A DNA stretch of 64,000 bases from Hexactinellida sp. DTS-2022. Lineage: Eukaryota; Porifera; Hexactinellida. Made by a program: the position numbers and the translations under genes. The DNA lies in contig JAPNXP010000014.1 of assembly GCA_028753945.1 (NCBI GenBank), forward strand, positions 372,001 through 436,000. The letters are read 5' to 3'. Positions 25,701 through 40,500 of this stretch are shown here, one piece after another (within the stretch, counting starts at the first letter, position 1; each line of letters begins with the position of its first letter). The notes below the pieces were generated by a model. That model was not told the origin of the DNA. It worked only from the letters and a program-made list of their open reading frames with translations, and searched no databases.

Positions 25701-28700
25701 GTCAAGTATAAAATATAAAAAATCTAAAATTACAGCTGTGCCGACAGTGTCTGCCAACAGGTATTATTAGTACAGTCGAAACGTTTTTTTCTAACCAATT
25801 ATTTGCATGAAAATAAAGTAAAAATAAAAAAAATCTAGAATTACAGCTGTGCCAAAAGTGTCTGCCTACCGATAATATTATTAGTAGTATTATTAGTACA
25901 GTCGAAAAAAGTTATTTCTAACCAATTATTTGCATTAAAATAAAGTAAAATAAAAAAAATCTAAAATTACAGCTGTGCCGACAGTATATGCCTACCGGTA
26001 TTATTATTAATGCCATTGATACAATCTGCTAGTATTATGTGTCTATTGTCTATGTCCCTCTAGTTAATTATATATAAGTTAGGAATAATTAGAATATGAC
26101 TAAAAAAATCTAAAATTACAGCTGTGCCGACAGTATCTACCTATCGGTAATATTATTATTATTATTATACAATATGCTGGTATTATGTGTCCATTGTCTG
26201 TGTCCCTCTAGTTAATTATATAAAAAGTTAGGAATAATTAGAATATGACTAAAAAAATCTAAAATTACAGCTGTGCCGACATGTCTGCCTACTGGTAATA
26301 TTATTATTGCCATTGATACAATCTGCTGGTATTATGTGTCTATTGTCTATGTCCCTCTAGTTAATTATATATAAGTTAGGAATAATTAGAATATGACTAA
26401 AAAAATCTAAAATTACAGCTGTGCCGACAGTATCTACCTATCGGTAATATTATTATTATTATTATACAATCTGCTGGTATTATGTGTCCATTGTCTGTGT
26501 CCCTCTAGTTAATTATATAAAAAGTTAGGAATAATTAGAATATGACTAAAAAAATCTAAAATTACAGCTGTGCCGACATGTCTGCCTACTGGTAATATTA
26601 TTATTGCTATTGATACAATCTGCTGGTATTATGTGTCTATTGTCTATGTCCCTCTAGTTAATTATATATAAAGTTGGGAATAACTAGGATATGACTAAAA
26701 AATGTAAAATTACAGCTGTGCCGACTGCATATTCATTTGAATGCCCTTTGTTAGACAAATATAATCTACTCCGCTTAATAGAGTCACCTCGGGACCAGGT
26801 TACTTTAACCCCGTTGAGCGGAGAAATCTATTAATCGATAGTATGATCACTTCAATGTTATAGCAATTGTGTCTGTCTGACTGTCATAAACCATTTGTGG
26901 CATAATTACAGAAAAACACCCTCGGGACCATTAATCATATGTTCATATTACAATTCATGAATAATTCGGCCAAAAACTTCTATTTATTATATCGTGGTGT
27001 TAATTATAAAGAGGTTTGACTTTTGTTTATTATATCGAGCCTATCGAGGTGTACATTTAAAGATACTTAATTCACTTTTACCAATTATATAAGTACGTAT
27101 AACGTTTGTAAGAAATTATAAATATAGTTTTATTTGAAATAGTAGCATAATAGGGCAACTCATTCAACTTCCGTTATAGAGCTGTGAAATTATTTATTGA
27201 ATGTTTGTTCAGATTTATGTTTGGTCACATTTGTGTTTGTTTACGTCCTTCCACTCTATAGATTGTCCTCTGCTATCAGTGCCAGCTAACACCTCGGTTA
27301 GCCAGAATGTGACACACGGCGGCTATGCCACCTTCTCCTGCATCGGAGGTTATAAGCTGGAGGGGCTCCAGAGTCTGAGGTGTATGTGGAGTAATTGGAC
27401 CGGAGACATTCCGACCTGTGTCGTTGCTAATGGTACTATACACTAGTATATAGTAGCTCTAGTTATTAGGCAGTACATTAGTTAATGGTATACTATACGT
27501 ACAGTACACTATAGTTTTTAGTCTGAACATTAGTTAATTAACTTCGTATATGCGGAGTAAATCAACTCAATATGCAGTAGTGTTTACCAATAGAATTATT
27601 GCTCTATTAGCAACTTATTTTCAGTCCCCAAGCGAGCATTTAATGTTAATTCTGTTCCTCAGTTCTCCTATTAATATTGCTATTATACAAACACCACTGT
27701 ATAAGGCTATATATTAATAGCGCCTATTTGTAGAGGGAGACATCCAATTGGTTGACGGACCTACCAGCTACGAGGGACACCTGCAGGTATTCTCTTACGG
27801 AGAGTGGGGATATGTCTGCGATAACTCCTGGGGCACTCAAGAGGGCGCTGTGGTATGCAGATAAGTTGTATATGCGTAGTGCAGTGGATGCCGGTTATAA
27901 GCACATCGTCGGGAACTGTACTTGATGTGCTTATAACCGGCATAAATTATATATGGTATATGGCAACCGTTTTCCAACATAGTGTTTTTATATCCGATAT
28001 GTTCTTATAACCGGTGTGCTTATATCCGACATCTACTGTATTAGGAATCTGGAGAAATATATAGTGTAAATACAGTCGACTCCGCTTAATAGAGTCACCT
28101 CGGGACCAGGTTACTTTGACCTGATTAATCGGAGAAATCTATTAACCGAAAATATTTTAAGCCAAACTGTAATTCCGTCCTATAAATTGTGTGAAATTTT
28201 GACCCGATTAAGCGGAGAAATCTATTAACCGGTGGCTCTATTAAGCGGAGTAGACTTTATATAGATGGTGTTATTATTATTGTTACAGCTAACATATTTA
28301 TTGCTAATTCCCTTTACATTACTTTAGCATTAAGTCTTTCATAATATGACAACCTTAGTATAATACATATTATACGTGGACTAATTTTATGCATTAAACA
28401 ACTTAGGTATGCAGACAACTTGGTTTCGCACCAAATCTCAGAGGGATTTCTACAAGCACATATTATCCTATTACAACTAATGTTAGTGTTATTTGGCTAG
28501 AAAGCATAGATTGTGTGGGAAATGAATCTAAGCTGTATGAATGCCAAGGAGCCAATCCGGTTGCTAGTCTGTGTGATTTGAAGGAGTTAGCTGGAGTAGA
28601 ATGCTATGCTAATGGTAAGCCAGGTTTTGTGTATTGTTTGGAATGATTATGAATTTATATTTTAAAAACCAGATTTTTTGTTGTCAGAAGTAATAAGGGA

Positions 28701-31700
28701 TCATTCCCGTCCAAAACACCTCTGAAATGGTTTAACACCGTTAGAAAACAAATCTAAAATTACGGTTTTGCCGATAGCATGTTCTTTTGGAGGCACTACC
28801 AACCATCAAAAGGTAGTGCCTTCAAAGGAACATGCTGTCGGCACAGCTTTAATTTTAGATTTTTTATTATAATTATATTTTCCGAGATATTGTTACTATA
28901 TATTATTCTTGTTTCAAAAATGTTCATAAAATTTGGGTAATTGGAACACCAGGGGACAGTCTAAATATGTTCGTATTATCCGGAGTTCGTATTACCGGAG
29001 TCACTTACATGCATTTGTATAGGCTAGGGGAATTAAACCTTGTACTCCTTAACCGATATTTCCCTTATCCGTGTTCCTATTAACGAGAGTCTACTGTATT
29101 TGTTGTTGTTGTTTATGAATTTTTCAATATTTGTAGAAGGCAGTCTTCGTCTGTTCGGGGGAGAAGAAAGAGAATTCGATTTCAATGGATTATTACAGAT
29201 TTATGAAAACGGGACTTGGCACTACTTCTGTAACTTTGAGTTTATTGGCGGAATAAGGCCAGCTTGTTCCCAACTGGGATACCAAACCACAGGGTTAGTT
29301 GCTAAGCTGTAGAATGTTACATACGTATTTATTGTTCGCCTAATAGCAATTCTAATAGCAATATTGATCTATTAGCAAGGAAATTTCGTGCAAAATTCGA
29401 TTTGTTAAATAATTTAATTCCAAATTTCAAGTCTGTAGCTCTTACCAGTTCCTCAATCAATTCGGAACAACAACAACAAAACCATTGCAATTGAATATAT
29501 ATGATCTATAGTAGAGTAGAACCTCGTTAGTAGGAATACGGTTAATACGAACACTATTTCAGTCCCCTTCAAAACCATTTCAATACAAATGATATTGGTT
29601 AATACGAATTCCGGATAAGGCAAACATATTTTGACGGTCCCCTGGTGTTCCTACTAACGAGGTTCTACTGTACATACTACAGTCGAAACTGGTTTATTCT
29701 AACTTATCGGTTTATTCTAACTATTAGTGATACAAACTTTCGTAAGAAATTCCAACTTTACTAGTATTTTTAATCTGTTTTTTTCTAACAATCGGTTTAT
29801 TCTTACTATTTTTATCTGAAAAGAAATGGTTAGAATAAACCGGTTTCAACATTTTTTTTTAATTAACAATATATTTCACTTAGGCTTGTTTCCTCCCAAA
29901 CTATAAACACAACGGATTTCAAGTCTGCTTTCTGTCTCTTCACAATTGGGTACCTCTTCCCTAATTGTGAGATCGGAGACACTCCTAATTGCTTCAAGAA
30001 CGCAGCAGTTAATTTAACCTGCACAATCAATGGTAAGAATATAGTTGATGCCGGTTATATATATGAACATTCTACTGGAAAACGGTTGCAATATAGCCTA
30101 TATATTTATGCCGGTTATAAGAACATTATATGAAGTTCCCTACGATTTTTTATTACTAATAAAATACCCTTTAGTACGAACACGGTTCATACGAACAATA
30201 TTTTAGTCCCTTCAAAGCCTTTTCAACACAAATGATATTGGTTAATAGTTATTACTAATTCCGGATAAGGCGAACACATTATGACGTTTCCTATTGTTCG
30301 TACCAACAAGCTTCTACTGTACTATATATACAGTGGATGCCGGTTATAAGCACATCGTCGGGAACTGCACTTAAGGTGCTTATAACCGACATGTTCTTAT
30401 AACCGACATAATTGTACAGGGTATATGGCAACCGTTTCCCAACATAGTGTTCTTATATCCGATATGTTCTGTACTATATAATACTATGCTTACTATACTA
30501 TACTAATGTGTACTAATGTGTAGACAGATGCATGTCCCGACTGAGTGGCAACACCTACAAAGGCATTGTTGAGTTCTGGCTTGACGGCAGATGGGGGGGC
30601 ATCTGCAAGGAAGGTTTCACTTTTCGAGAAGCGGATATATTCTGTAACCAGCTCGGGTGGACCGGGGGGGCAGCTATACTAGGATATGACGTCACCACAC
30701 TAGGAGCTATTCCGTTCCATTTCCAGTCTGTTGCGTGTGATGACTCTCAGACAGATATATGCAACTGCACTAAGGACCTTAATGTCAATTCTAGCTGTAT
30801 ACGTGATGAGGCGGTGTACATACAGTGTGTAGTGCCAGGTAAGTACTGATAATGGTTCGAAAAACAAATATCGGAAATATTTCAAATAACCATTTCCGCA
30901 TTACCAGTACGGATAATGGAGTAGGAATATACATAAATACATTCGGTGAAATATACACACAGTAGACTCCGCTTATTTTGACTTTGGGGGCCAGGTAAGT
31001 ACTGATAATGGAGTGGATATATAAATACAGACATTCGGGCAATTTGACTTTGTTCCGAGGGTAGTTTGACCCAATTAACCGAAGATATTTCAAACATTAA
31101 AAGTTGTGAAATTGTAAATTGTAAAATGTTGTAAAATTGTTAATTGTCTTGTGAAATGTTGGCTTAACTAATAACTAATAACAAACCAAGCAGTTAAATT
31201 AGAACTGGGCCAATACAAATAGCCGACACAATAAAAAAAGTTATCTTTAGAATTCGTACCAATATAAATAGTTCGGATAAGGAAATATCGGTTAAGGAAT
31301 ACAAGGTTTTAATTCCCCTAGCCTATACAAATGCATGCAAGTGACTCCGGTTAATACGAATTCCGGATAATACGAATACATTAAGACGGTCCCCTGGTGT
31401 TCATATTAACGAGAATCTACTGTATACATTAGAGGAATATAATTACCCTATTAACGAGACTGACATTACTACAGTCCCCTGGTGTCCTATTAACTACTAA
31501 CGAGACTACTGTACATATATAACGAGACTATACATTATCTAGCTGACGGATCTCTCCGCTTGGTTGGCGGCTCCACGGCTGCCAGTGGAACCCTGGAGAT
31601 ATTCCACGAGGGTTACTGGGGGTCTGTTTGTGACGACTCCTGGAACGGACTAGCTAGCACAGTTGCCTGCAAGCAGCTAGGATATAGGGACTATAATGCG

Positions 31701-34700
31701 TATTCTACGAGGAATAGAGTAACGACAGATATCTGGCTAGATGACGTCATTTGTAAGGGGAATGAGGAGTATTTGTCTAACTGCTCACATAGTGGTTGGG
31801 GGACGCATAACTGTGGGAGTTTGGAAGGTGTTAATCTTGATTGTATACCCTATGGTGAGATTATATTATATTATTATTCTGTATTTACTGTTTTATTGTA
31901 TATACTGTAAAGTGAACTCTCGTTATAACGAAGTGCTTGGGACCTGTAAATAGTATATATGTAAATAGTACCTTAAAATATATATATTTAATGTTTCTAT
32001 TTACTTTTCGAGTTATTTCTTGAAGAATAACATTATTTATACTCATATTGCATATTTAGAATAATTTTCAACAATTATAGTGCTATAAATCCCTAGGGTT
32101 GGTTGGTAAGATGTATTTAATTTATATTTTCATATTTCACAGCTCAAATATTATTAATCTATTGTTGTTTATAGCTGACACAGAATTGCTATTGACAGAC
32201 AAACAGTACTCAAACGATGACGTAACAGCTAGAATACAAATCCGTTATAGCGATACCTGGCACAACATATGTCCAGACCAAATAACCAACGCATTTGCTA
32301 ACCAACTTTGTCTACGATTTAATTACGAGGACTCACCAAATGTTAGTATGGCCCTTGAGCTAGAAAGGCCAGTAGGATCTTCTAACAATACAGTCAGTTT
32401 GCAAGGGTGCCCTATACAGTTTGTAAACTTAACTGAGTGTATTGAGAGTGGGGATTGTCAGACTGATAAAGTGCTGGGGATAAAGTGTAGGAGTTTAGGT
32501 GAGTTCTCATTAGGAATTAAATGAATATTCGAAATGTAACGAATATTAGTACAGTAGATACTGGTTATAAGAACATTATATTGGAAAAACGGTTTGCCAT
32601 ATTTATGCCGGTTATAAGATCATTTATGCCGGTTATAAGAACATGTCGGTTATAAGAACATTATATTGGAAAACGGTTGCCATATACCCTGTATTATTTA
32701 TGCCGGTTATAAGAAACTATATGCAGTTCCCGACGATGTTCTTATATCCGGTATCCACTGTATTCGAAATGTAACGAATGAACCTTTTTCTAAAATACTA
32801 CAGTGGTGTTCGCGTAATAGCAAGTCACAATTTGCATGAAATTTGCTTGTTAAAAGGCGAATTTGCTATTAGAGGAACATAATTAACATTAATGCTCGCT
32901 TGGGGACTGAAAATAACTTGATAATAGAGCAATATTATTATATTGATATTAGGCGAAACACTACTGTACAGTAAAACCTCGTTAGTACGAACACGGTTAA
33001 TACAAATATTAATTCAGTCCCTTGCCTGAAAATCACATTAGAAAAGGTGTGGCCAATTCTTATATTTAGTGATCAAATAAGTAGTTTATATTGGAACTGG
33101 AACTAATTAAATATCAGCCGTTTGATGACAACATAGCTAGAATACCTGTTGTGTATTTACGGCTCTGTTTACCCACTATTAGCACAAATTGTTAGGCAAC
33201 AAAATGCAACTCTGTATGGGAGACCTTGCTATCTCCCTTCTAGCTTTGTTAGCTGAGTAGTAGCTAATGTTAATGCTATGGGTGTATTATAAAGATCAGT
33301 TAACTGGTAGATATAGATAGACTCTCGTTAATAGGAACACCAGGGGACCGTATTAATATGTTCGTATTAACCGGGATTCGTATTAACCAGAGTTTGTATA
33401 GGCTAGGGCAATTAAACCTTATACGCCTTAAACGATATTTCCCTTATCCGTGTTCCTATTAACGAGAGTCTACTGTACTTTTCCACACATTTTATCATAT
33501 TAAACTATGTTTAGAAAATCAGACAAGACTAATATCTACAAACGGGTTTTCTGGTTTTATCGAGATCAATCACGCGGGCATTTGGAGGGGCATTTGTGAC
33601 GATGGTTGGGACCTGAATGACGCAACCGTTGCTTGTGTCCAGCTTGGGTTTGCGGGGGCAATCCGCCCTCTACAGGGTCTCGTTAGAGATAAGAGCAGTT
33701 TCTGGATAACTAATGTTAAGTGTGAGGGGTATGAGAGGTATCTGGATCATTGCGAGTTCGTTTCTTGGGAAGTTACTAACTGCTATAGGATTGAGTATGC
33801 AGGCGTGGTGTGTATTCCTCACAGTAAGTTATATTGTTGTTGTTGTTGTTGTTGTTGTTGATTTTTGACATGTATATTTTAAATTTTTCGTGTTTAGTTG
33901 TATATTTTTTGATTCGTTCTTATGTTGTTTGTATGTTTTTTTGTTTTTTTGTTTTTTTTTGTTGTTTGTTTGTTTGTTTGTTTGCTTGTTTGTTTTTTTT
34001 TGTTTTTTTTGTTTGTTTGTTTGTTTATTTGTTTGTTTGTTTGTTTGCTTGTTTGTTTGCTTGTTTGTTTGTTTGTTTATTTGTTTGTTTATTTATTTAT
34101 TTTGATCATATTTTCCTATTTATTTATCTGTGTTTATTTAGACTGCACTACTCTACCCGCAGTAGCAAACGGATATTTCGTTGGAAACACCTCTCACGGT
34201 TCTGCAATAGAACTGGTATGCGACACTAACTACATAGTGATCGGAACCAGGAGTTTGGAGTGTGTGAATAGTAACTGGATTGGAGTTATGCCATCCTGTC
34301 AACCTCCTCAAGGTGAATATGGAACTATAAAGTGGAACCACCTATAAGGAGCTATTTTACAAACTACAGTAGACTCTGTTAATAGGAATACGGATAAGGG
34401 GAATATCGGTTGAGGAGTACAAGGTTAATTCCCCTAGCCTATACAAATGCATGCAAGTGACTCCGGTTAATACAAATTCCGGATAATACGAACATATTTC
34501 GACGGTCCCCTGGTGTTCCTATTAATGAGAATCTACTGTAACTTAAAACAACAAATTTGTTTTTCTCACCAATTAATTCATAGAATTCGCTCTGCGATTG
34601 GTTGACTTCGATGAAGGAGATTTTCACACGGGCCACGTACAAATATACCACTTGGATAAATGGGGCTATATTTGTGATACTAATTGGGGCAACACGGATG

Positions 34701-37513
34701 GTGCAGTGGCATGCTCACAACTCGGGTTTGAAGGATTCCAACAAATAACGTTACAGAGTTACCATAGCAATGCGTCAGGAATGTATTGGACTCAGAATGT
34801 GAACTGTCATCAGACAGATAAGAGTTTCGCAGAGTGTGGTATTACATTCGATAATTCATTGAATTGTAATGGGAAAATAGCTGGAGTTAGATGTGTTAAT
34901 TTAGGTAAGCAAACTAATTCCCTAATACTTTATATATACAGTCAAGTTGTGAGCAGAATATATGGTCTTATTGCCCTATTCTAATTACAGTCGACTCCAC
35001 TTAAGCCACCGGTTAATAGATTTCTCCGCTTAATGGGGTCAAAGTAACCTGGTCCCGAGGTGACTCTATTAAACGGAGTCGACTGTATAAGAAAGTGCCT
35101 CCAAATTACTATGCAGTCGGCACAGCTGTAATTTTAGATTTTTTACAGTCATATTCTAATTATTCCTAACTTTTTATATAATTAACTCGAGGTACATAAA
35201 CATAGACACATAACACCAGCAGATTGTATCAATGGCATTAATAATATTATCTGTAGGCGGATACTGTCGGCACAGCTGTAATTTTACATTTTTCATTAAA
35301 AAAATTGATTTTTACAGTCATAGTATTCTAATTATTCCAAACTTTCTATAATCAACTAGAATCTAGATAGTAACCTGGTCCCGAGGTGACTTAATTAAGC
35401 GGAGTTAACTGTAGTTATTTAAAAAGTGCCTCCAAGTGAATTTGCAGTCGGCACAGCTCTAATTTTAGATTTTTCGTCATATTCTAATTATTCCTACTTT
35501 TTATATAATTAACTAGAGGTACACAGACAATAGACATATAACACTAGCAGATTGTATCAATAGCATTAATAATATTACCGGTAGACGGACACTGTCGGCA
35601 CAGCTGTAATTTTAGATTTTTTCATTTAAAAAAAGAAATTACTTATATAGAGCTCAGCTCTAGTAGAGTTCAGTTTTTCAGTATGTATATTCAGGCACTG
35701 AGAAAGGTCAGTTTTTTTCCAGAGTTTGAAATTGACCTTTAGAAAGTAAGCCTGGGCTTTTAGTATGGGAAAAAATCTTAACTCTACAAGCTCAGCTCTA
35801 TATAAGGATTCTCTTAAAAAAATTGATTTTCTTACAGTCATATTCTAATTATTCCTATCTTTTCTATATTTAACTAGAGGGACATCTCAAACTCATTAAC
35901 GGCACAACTAACAACTCAGGTTGGGTCCGTATTTACAAGCAGGGTCGCTACTACCCGGTATGTTACAGTACGTTTGGCCCTGAAGAGGTGGCCGTGGCCT
36001 GTAGACAGCTAGGGTACCCAAGGGGGGAGAGACTCAAGTCGGGCACGCCAGGGGTTACCCACTCGGAACTCACCGTAGACTGTACGGGAAATGAGGCGTC
36101 TGTTAGCGAATGTACGGAGTTTGAATTGGAAGGGTTTAGCTGCTATATATACGATGCTTTTATTAACTGCTCCCGTGAAGGTACGTTATATGGGTGTATT
36201 ATACAGACATTTGTAAATACGCTCCTAATCCTGGTCTGATCCAATTTTCATACGCCTAAATCACAAATTAATGTTACGGTATAGGAGAAGATCCCAAATT
36301 TTCGCACTCCTAGATTCAAATTTTCTAAAAATCATACTCCAAAAGGAGCGTCTCGCGCTCCTGGATAACTCCTTGAATTTATATGGGGTGTCTTAAAAAA
36401 TATAATTTTAGAGAAGTTATGGCGATTTAAAAGTGTCATAAAATGACTCTAGAAAATTTCGGGTAATTCTGAAGTGATTTAGGGGTCCACAAAGGCTATT
36501 GAAATATATATATATATTTTCAATTTGAAATACTTCGGTATAACAAGTTTGTTATATCCGATTTTTTGTTCGTCTTATCCGGAAATTCGTTATAACTGTG
36601 TTCGTACTAACGAGATTCTACTGTATAAATATGTTAGTTTATTGTTTGTATTTCGATAGTTGATTATACAGTTCGATTGGTTGATGGTAAATACGGTTAC
36701 GAAGGACAGTTGCAAGTATTTCTGAATAGCGGTTGGTTGTCTGTGTGTTCAGCTGGAATTAACCTGGCAACCGTATCGGGTATATGTTATGTGTTAGGTT
36801 GGGAATACGGTGCTAAAAACGTAAGTTTATGCAATTTGTATTGTGTATATATTTAAGGGCTTATTTATATATTGTAATATTGACCCAGACACCTTTTATA
36901 TATAAAAACATGAATTTTTGATGTTAAAATTGACCTTGCCAATTTCTGAAATTAAATTAGAAAGGTGTTTGCCGATCAGGTTTTCATCTAGGCAAAATTT
37001 ATGCGCCTAGATTTAGTTTGAACTCGCTTATAAGCGACTAAAATACTAAATTATATTATGTTTATGGGAGCATCTCTCGATTTTCGCGCGCCTATAAAGT
37101 ATTTTTCAAAATTACGTGCCTAGATGAAACCCTGTGCCCGATATACAAATAATTCCTTTATTTAACTATTCTGTAATAATTCCTTATTTATTACTATTCT
37201 GTATAATTATTTATTTATTACAATTATGTAATAATTCCATTATTTCTTACTATTCTTTAGTTATCAAACGTAACCTCCTTATCTAATCTCGGAGTACAGA
37301 TTAGCATAACTTATTGTCCGTATCAGCCTGATACTATTTCCAACTGTACGATAAATACAAATAGTAGCGGTAATTGTACGAGAGAGCAGGCTGCTAGTAT
37401 TGAGTGCAAAACCCCACGTAAGGAAATACTTATCTATATACTATAATTATAGTTTGTTTGCTTGTTTGTTTGTATGTTTACTTATTTATTTGTTTGTTTG
37501 TTAGTTAGTTAAC

Positions 37514-37565
<52 letters not shown>

Positions 37566-40500
37566 AAGTTTGTTTCTTTATTTGCTTGTTTGTTGGTTTA
37601 TATATTTATTTATTTGTTAGTTAGTTAGTTAGTTAGTTTATTTATTTATTTTGTAGTTTGTTTGTTTGTTTGTTTGTTTGTTTGTTTGTTTGTTGGTTTG
37701 TTTGTTGGTTTGTTTCTTTATTTGCTTGTTAGTCTGTTTATTTGCTTGTTAGTCTGTTTGTTTGTTTATTTGTTTGCTTCTTTATTTTCTTGTTTGTTTG
37801 TTCATTTATTTATTTGTTTATTTATTTGTTTGTTTGTCTGTATGTTTATTTGTTTGTTTGCTTGTGTCTTGGTTTACTTGTTGTTGTCTGTCGTTTGATT
37901 ATTATCTACTTCTGTTTAGCTGAGAACACCCTTAGAAGGGGCTATAACGAAGCACTGGAAATATACCACGAGAACAAATGGGGGTACATTTGTGACGATC
38001 TATTCGACCAATCAGATGCCACTGTAGCCTGTAAGCACTTAGGCTACCCAGGAGCTGTCAGCTTCAAATCGAGAGTAAATGTGTTGAGCGACTTTTTCTG
38101 GCTGGACAACTTGCTTTGCACAGGATTTGAGTTCTCACTTGCAGATTGTAGATCTAATAACTTTGATTTTGAGAATTGTTATGCGAGTGAAGGTGTTACT
38201 GTAGAATGCAATCCCAACTGTAAGTTGTACAGTAGAACCTCGTTAGTAGGAACACTAGTTATGTACAGTATAACCTCGTTAGTAGGAACACAGTTAATAC
38301 GAACACTATTTCAGTCCCCTTCAAAGCCTTTTCAATACAAATGATATTAGTTAAACGAATTCCGACGAAATTGTTCCCTTATCAGAATTCGTATAAAGTA
38401 GAACCTCGTTAGTACTTAGTAGGAACACCAGGGGACCGTAAAATGTGTTCGCCTTATCCGGAATTCGTGTTAACCAATATAATTTGTAAGAAAAGGCATT
38501 GAAGGGGACTGAAATAGTGTTCGTATTAACAGTGTTCATACTAACGAAGTTCTACTGTAATTACTAAGTAATAAAAGATTGGAATCGAGTACTTATTAAC
38601 GGGAATATTTTAGATGAAGGATTTATCACATTCAAAGGAGACATTCCACAGATATATATTGACAACGCATTTTACTACATTTGTACAGATGGGGATCTAT
38701 TTTCCATACATTCCGGAATGGTTATCTGTATCCAAGAAGGTTTGGTAGAAGTTGATAGTGTAGATATGACGACTCTTGATTACGGATTTAATTCACAGTA
38801 CATGCGTTGTATTGGAACTGAAACTAATGTTGCAGAATGTAATTACACACTAGCGGCCCATTGTGATAATGTAGCTACAGTCAAGTGTATTGACCCAAGT
38901 AAGTTGTATGCATAGAACAGTGGTTCCCAACCTGGGGTACACAAGATGTATTATGGTCACATTAAAAAAATAAAAAACACAAAAAATTTTATGGTCAATG
39001 GGAGGGGGTCCACAGAATGTATTATATTTACTATAGGGGTCCACGGTTGAAAAAGGTTGGGAATCGCCTGTCATAGATAGTAGATACAAAAGGGAACTTA
39101 AACGGGTTCTTGATATGGAATTTCCGTTTGTCCCGTTTTTAAATTGTTCCGTCCTAAATTATTCTTTCAATTGGTTTATTTGTTAGCTTACAAATTTGTA
39201 TACCAGTTTGTTTATTCGTGTTTACATGTTTGTTTACCAATTTGTTTACATGTTTGTTTATTCATTTGTGTATTCATTTATTTACAAGATGGTACAGTTT
39301 GTTTACTACTATATAATCATATTGTTTACCAACAGCGGGACTAATCAGGCTAGTACAAGGCACTGACACAAGTGGCATTATTCAGATCCACAATGGCACA
39401 AACTGGTTATACATCTGTCCAGTTAGATGGAGCTATAATGATGCAGAAATAGCTTGCGAACAATTGGGATACAATACTGTTAGACAAGTGTCGTATACTA
39501 CTAATGTTATAGGCAGTATAGTGTACTATGGGAGTATGTTTGATTGTTATGGAACTGAGAGTAAACTTATTGAATGCTTGCATGTTAAAACAGAGGTTTG
39601 TGATGATCCTGGTGTCGCTACACTGGCTTGCGAGCAATGTGAGTTGTTTGTAGAAATATAATTAGTAACAGTGAACTCCCGTTATAACCAAGTCGGATAT
39701 AACGAAATAACTGCTTATAACGAAATGGAGATTTCCCCCAGAGCACTAAATGCATTAATTATTATCTGCTTATGACGAAGGGATTTACAGGTCCCAAGCA
39801 CTTCGTTATAACGAGAGTTCACTGTAGTTATTTTAGTTATTAATCAGATAGTTTAGTTAGGAATATATTTACAAAATCATGTTGCTGTCCAAAAGTAAGT
39901 ATGTAAACGAATATTCGTTTCAATCTATTATTCGTTCAATCATTTCGAACGAATATTCGAATATTCGTTTCAGCCCTACTTGTTTTCTATTTACATTTAA
40001 GTCAATATTCCCTACATTTATATCCAAGGATTTTTCCAATATCAAGTAATTATCCAATACACTGTAAATATAACACTTCTATTAATAGTAACATGTCCTA
40101 ACTACGCCACAATCAGGAGCTGTGGGAGTAGCTGTAGTGAGGTTTGTAACGAGACTACAGATGTGCCTACATCGTGTGGATGTGAAGTTAAGTGTGAATG
40201 CTATTCAAATTATATTTGGGAAACAAGGCCTCATCAGAATTGTATTCACAAATCGAATTGTCCAAGTAAGTTTATACAGTAGACTCTCGTTAGTAGGAAC
40301 ACAGATAAGGGAAAATATTCGTACCGTACAAGGTTAATTCCCCTAGCCTATACAAATGCATGCAAGTGACTCCGGTTAATACGAATCCGGATAACACGAA
40401 CATATTAAGACGGTCCCCTGGTGTTCCTATTAACGAGAATCTACTGTTACGTCTCATCTTTAAATATAATATTTAACACCTTGAATTTAGCCCGGAACAA

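Larger units (their letters stand above)
27262..33823 (+). other. Receptor block 3: CCP3 followed by six SRCR modules (10-15)
   Basis: CCP3 is exon 15 (27262-27432, [10 protein letters not shown]). SRCR10 is split over exons 16 and 17 (phase 0, after GAV; VCRQLG follows), SRCR11 over exons 18 and 19 (phase 2), and SRCR12-15 are single exons 20-23. Exon 21 (31543-31854) is canonical: [22 protein letters not shown] and [15 protein letters not shown]11 and SRCR14 have lost much of the consensus. Exon 23 (33515-33823) reads [20 protein letters not shown] and has no ATG, so it is easily missed. Confidence 0.85.
34142..39638 (+). other. Receptor block 4: CCP4 followed by six SRCR modules (16-21)
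   Basis: CCP4 is exon 24 (34142-34312, [10 protein letters not shown]). SRCR16 and 17 are exons 25 and 26, SRCR18 is split over exons 27 and 28 (phase 0), and SRCR19-21 are exons 29-31. Exon 29 has [25 protein letters not shown]18 and SRCR20 are degenerate and N-glycosylation sequons are frequent, for example in exon 28 (NCT repeated). This is the third successive CCP-plus-six-SRCR block. Confidence 0.83.
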
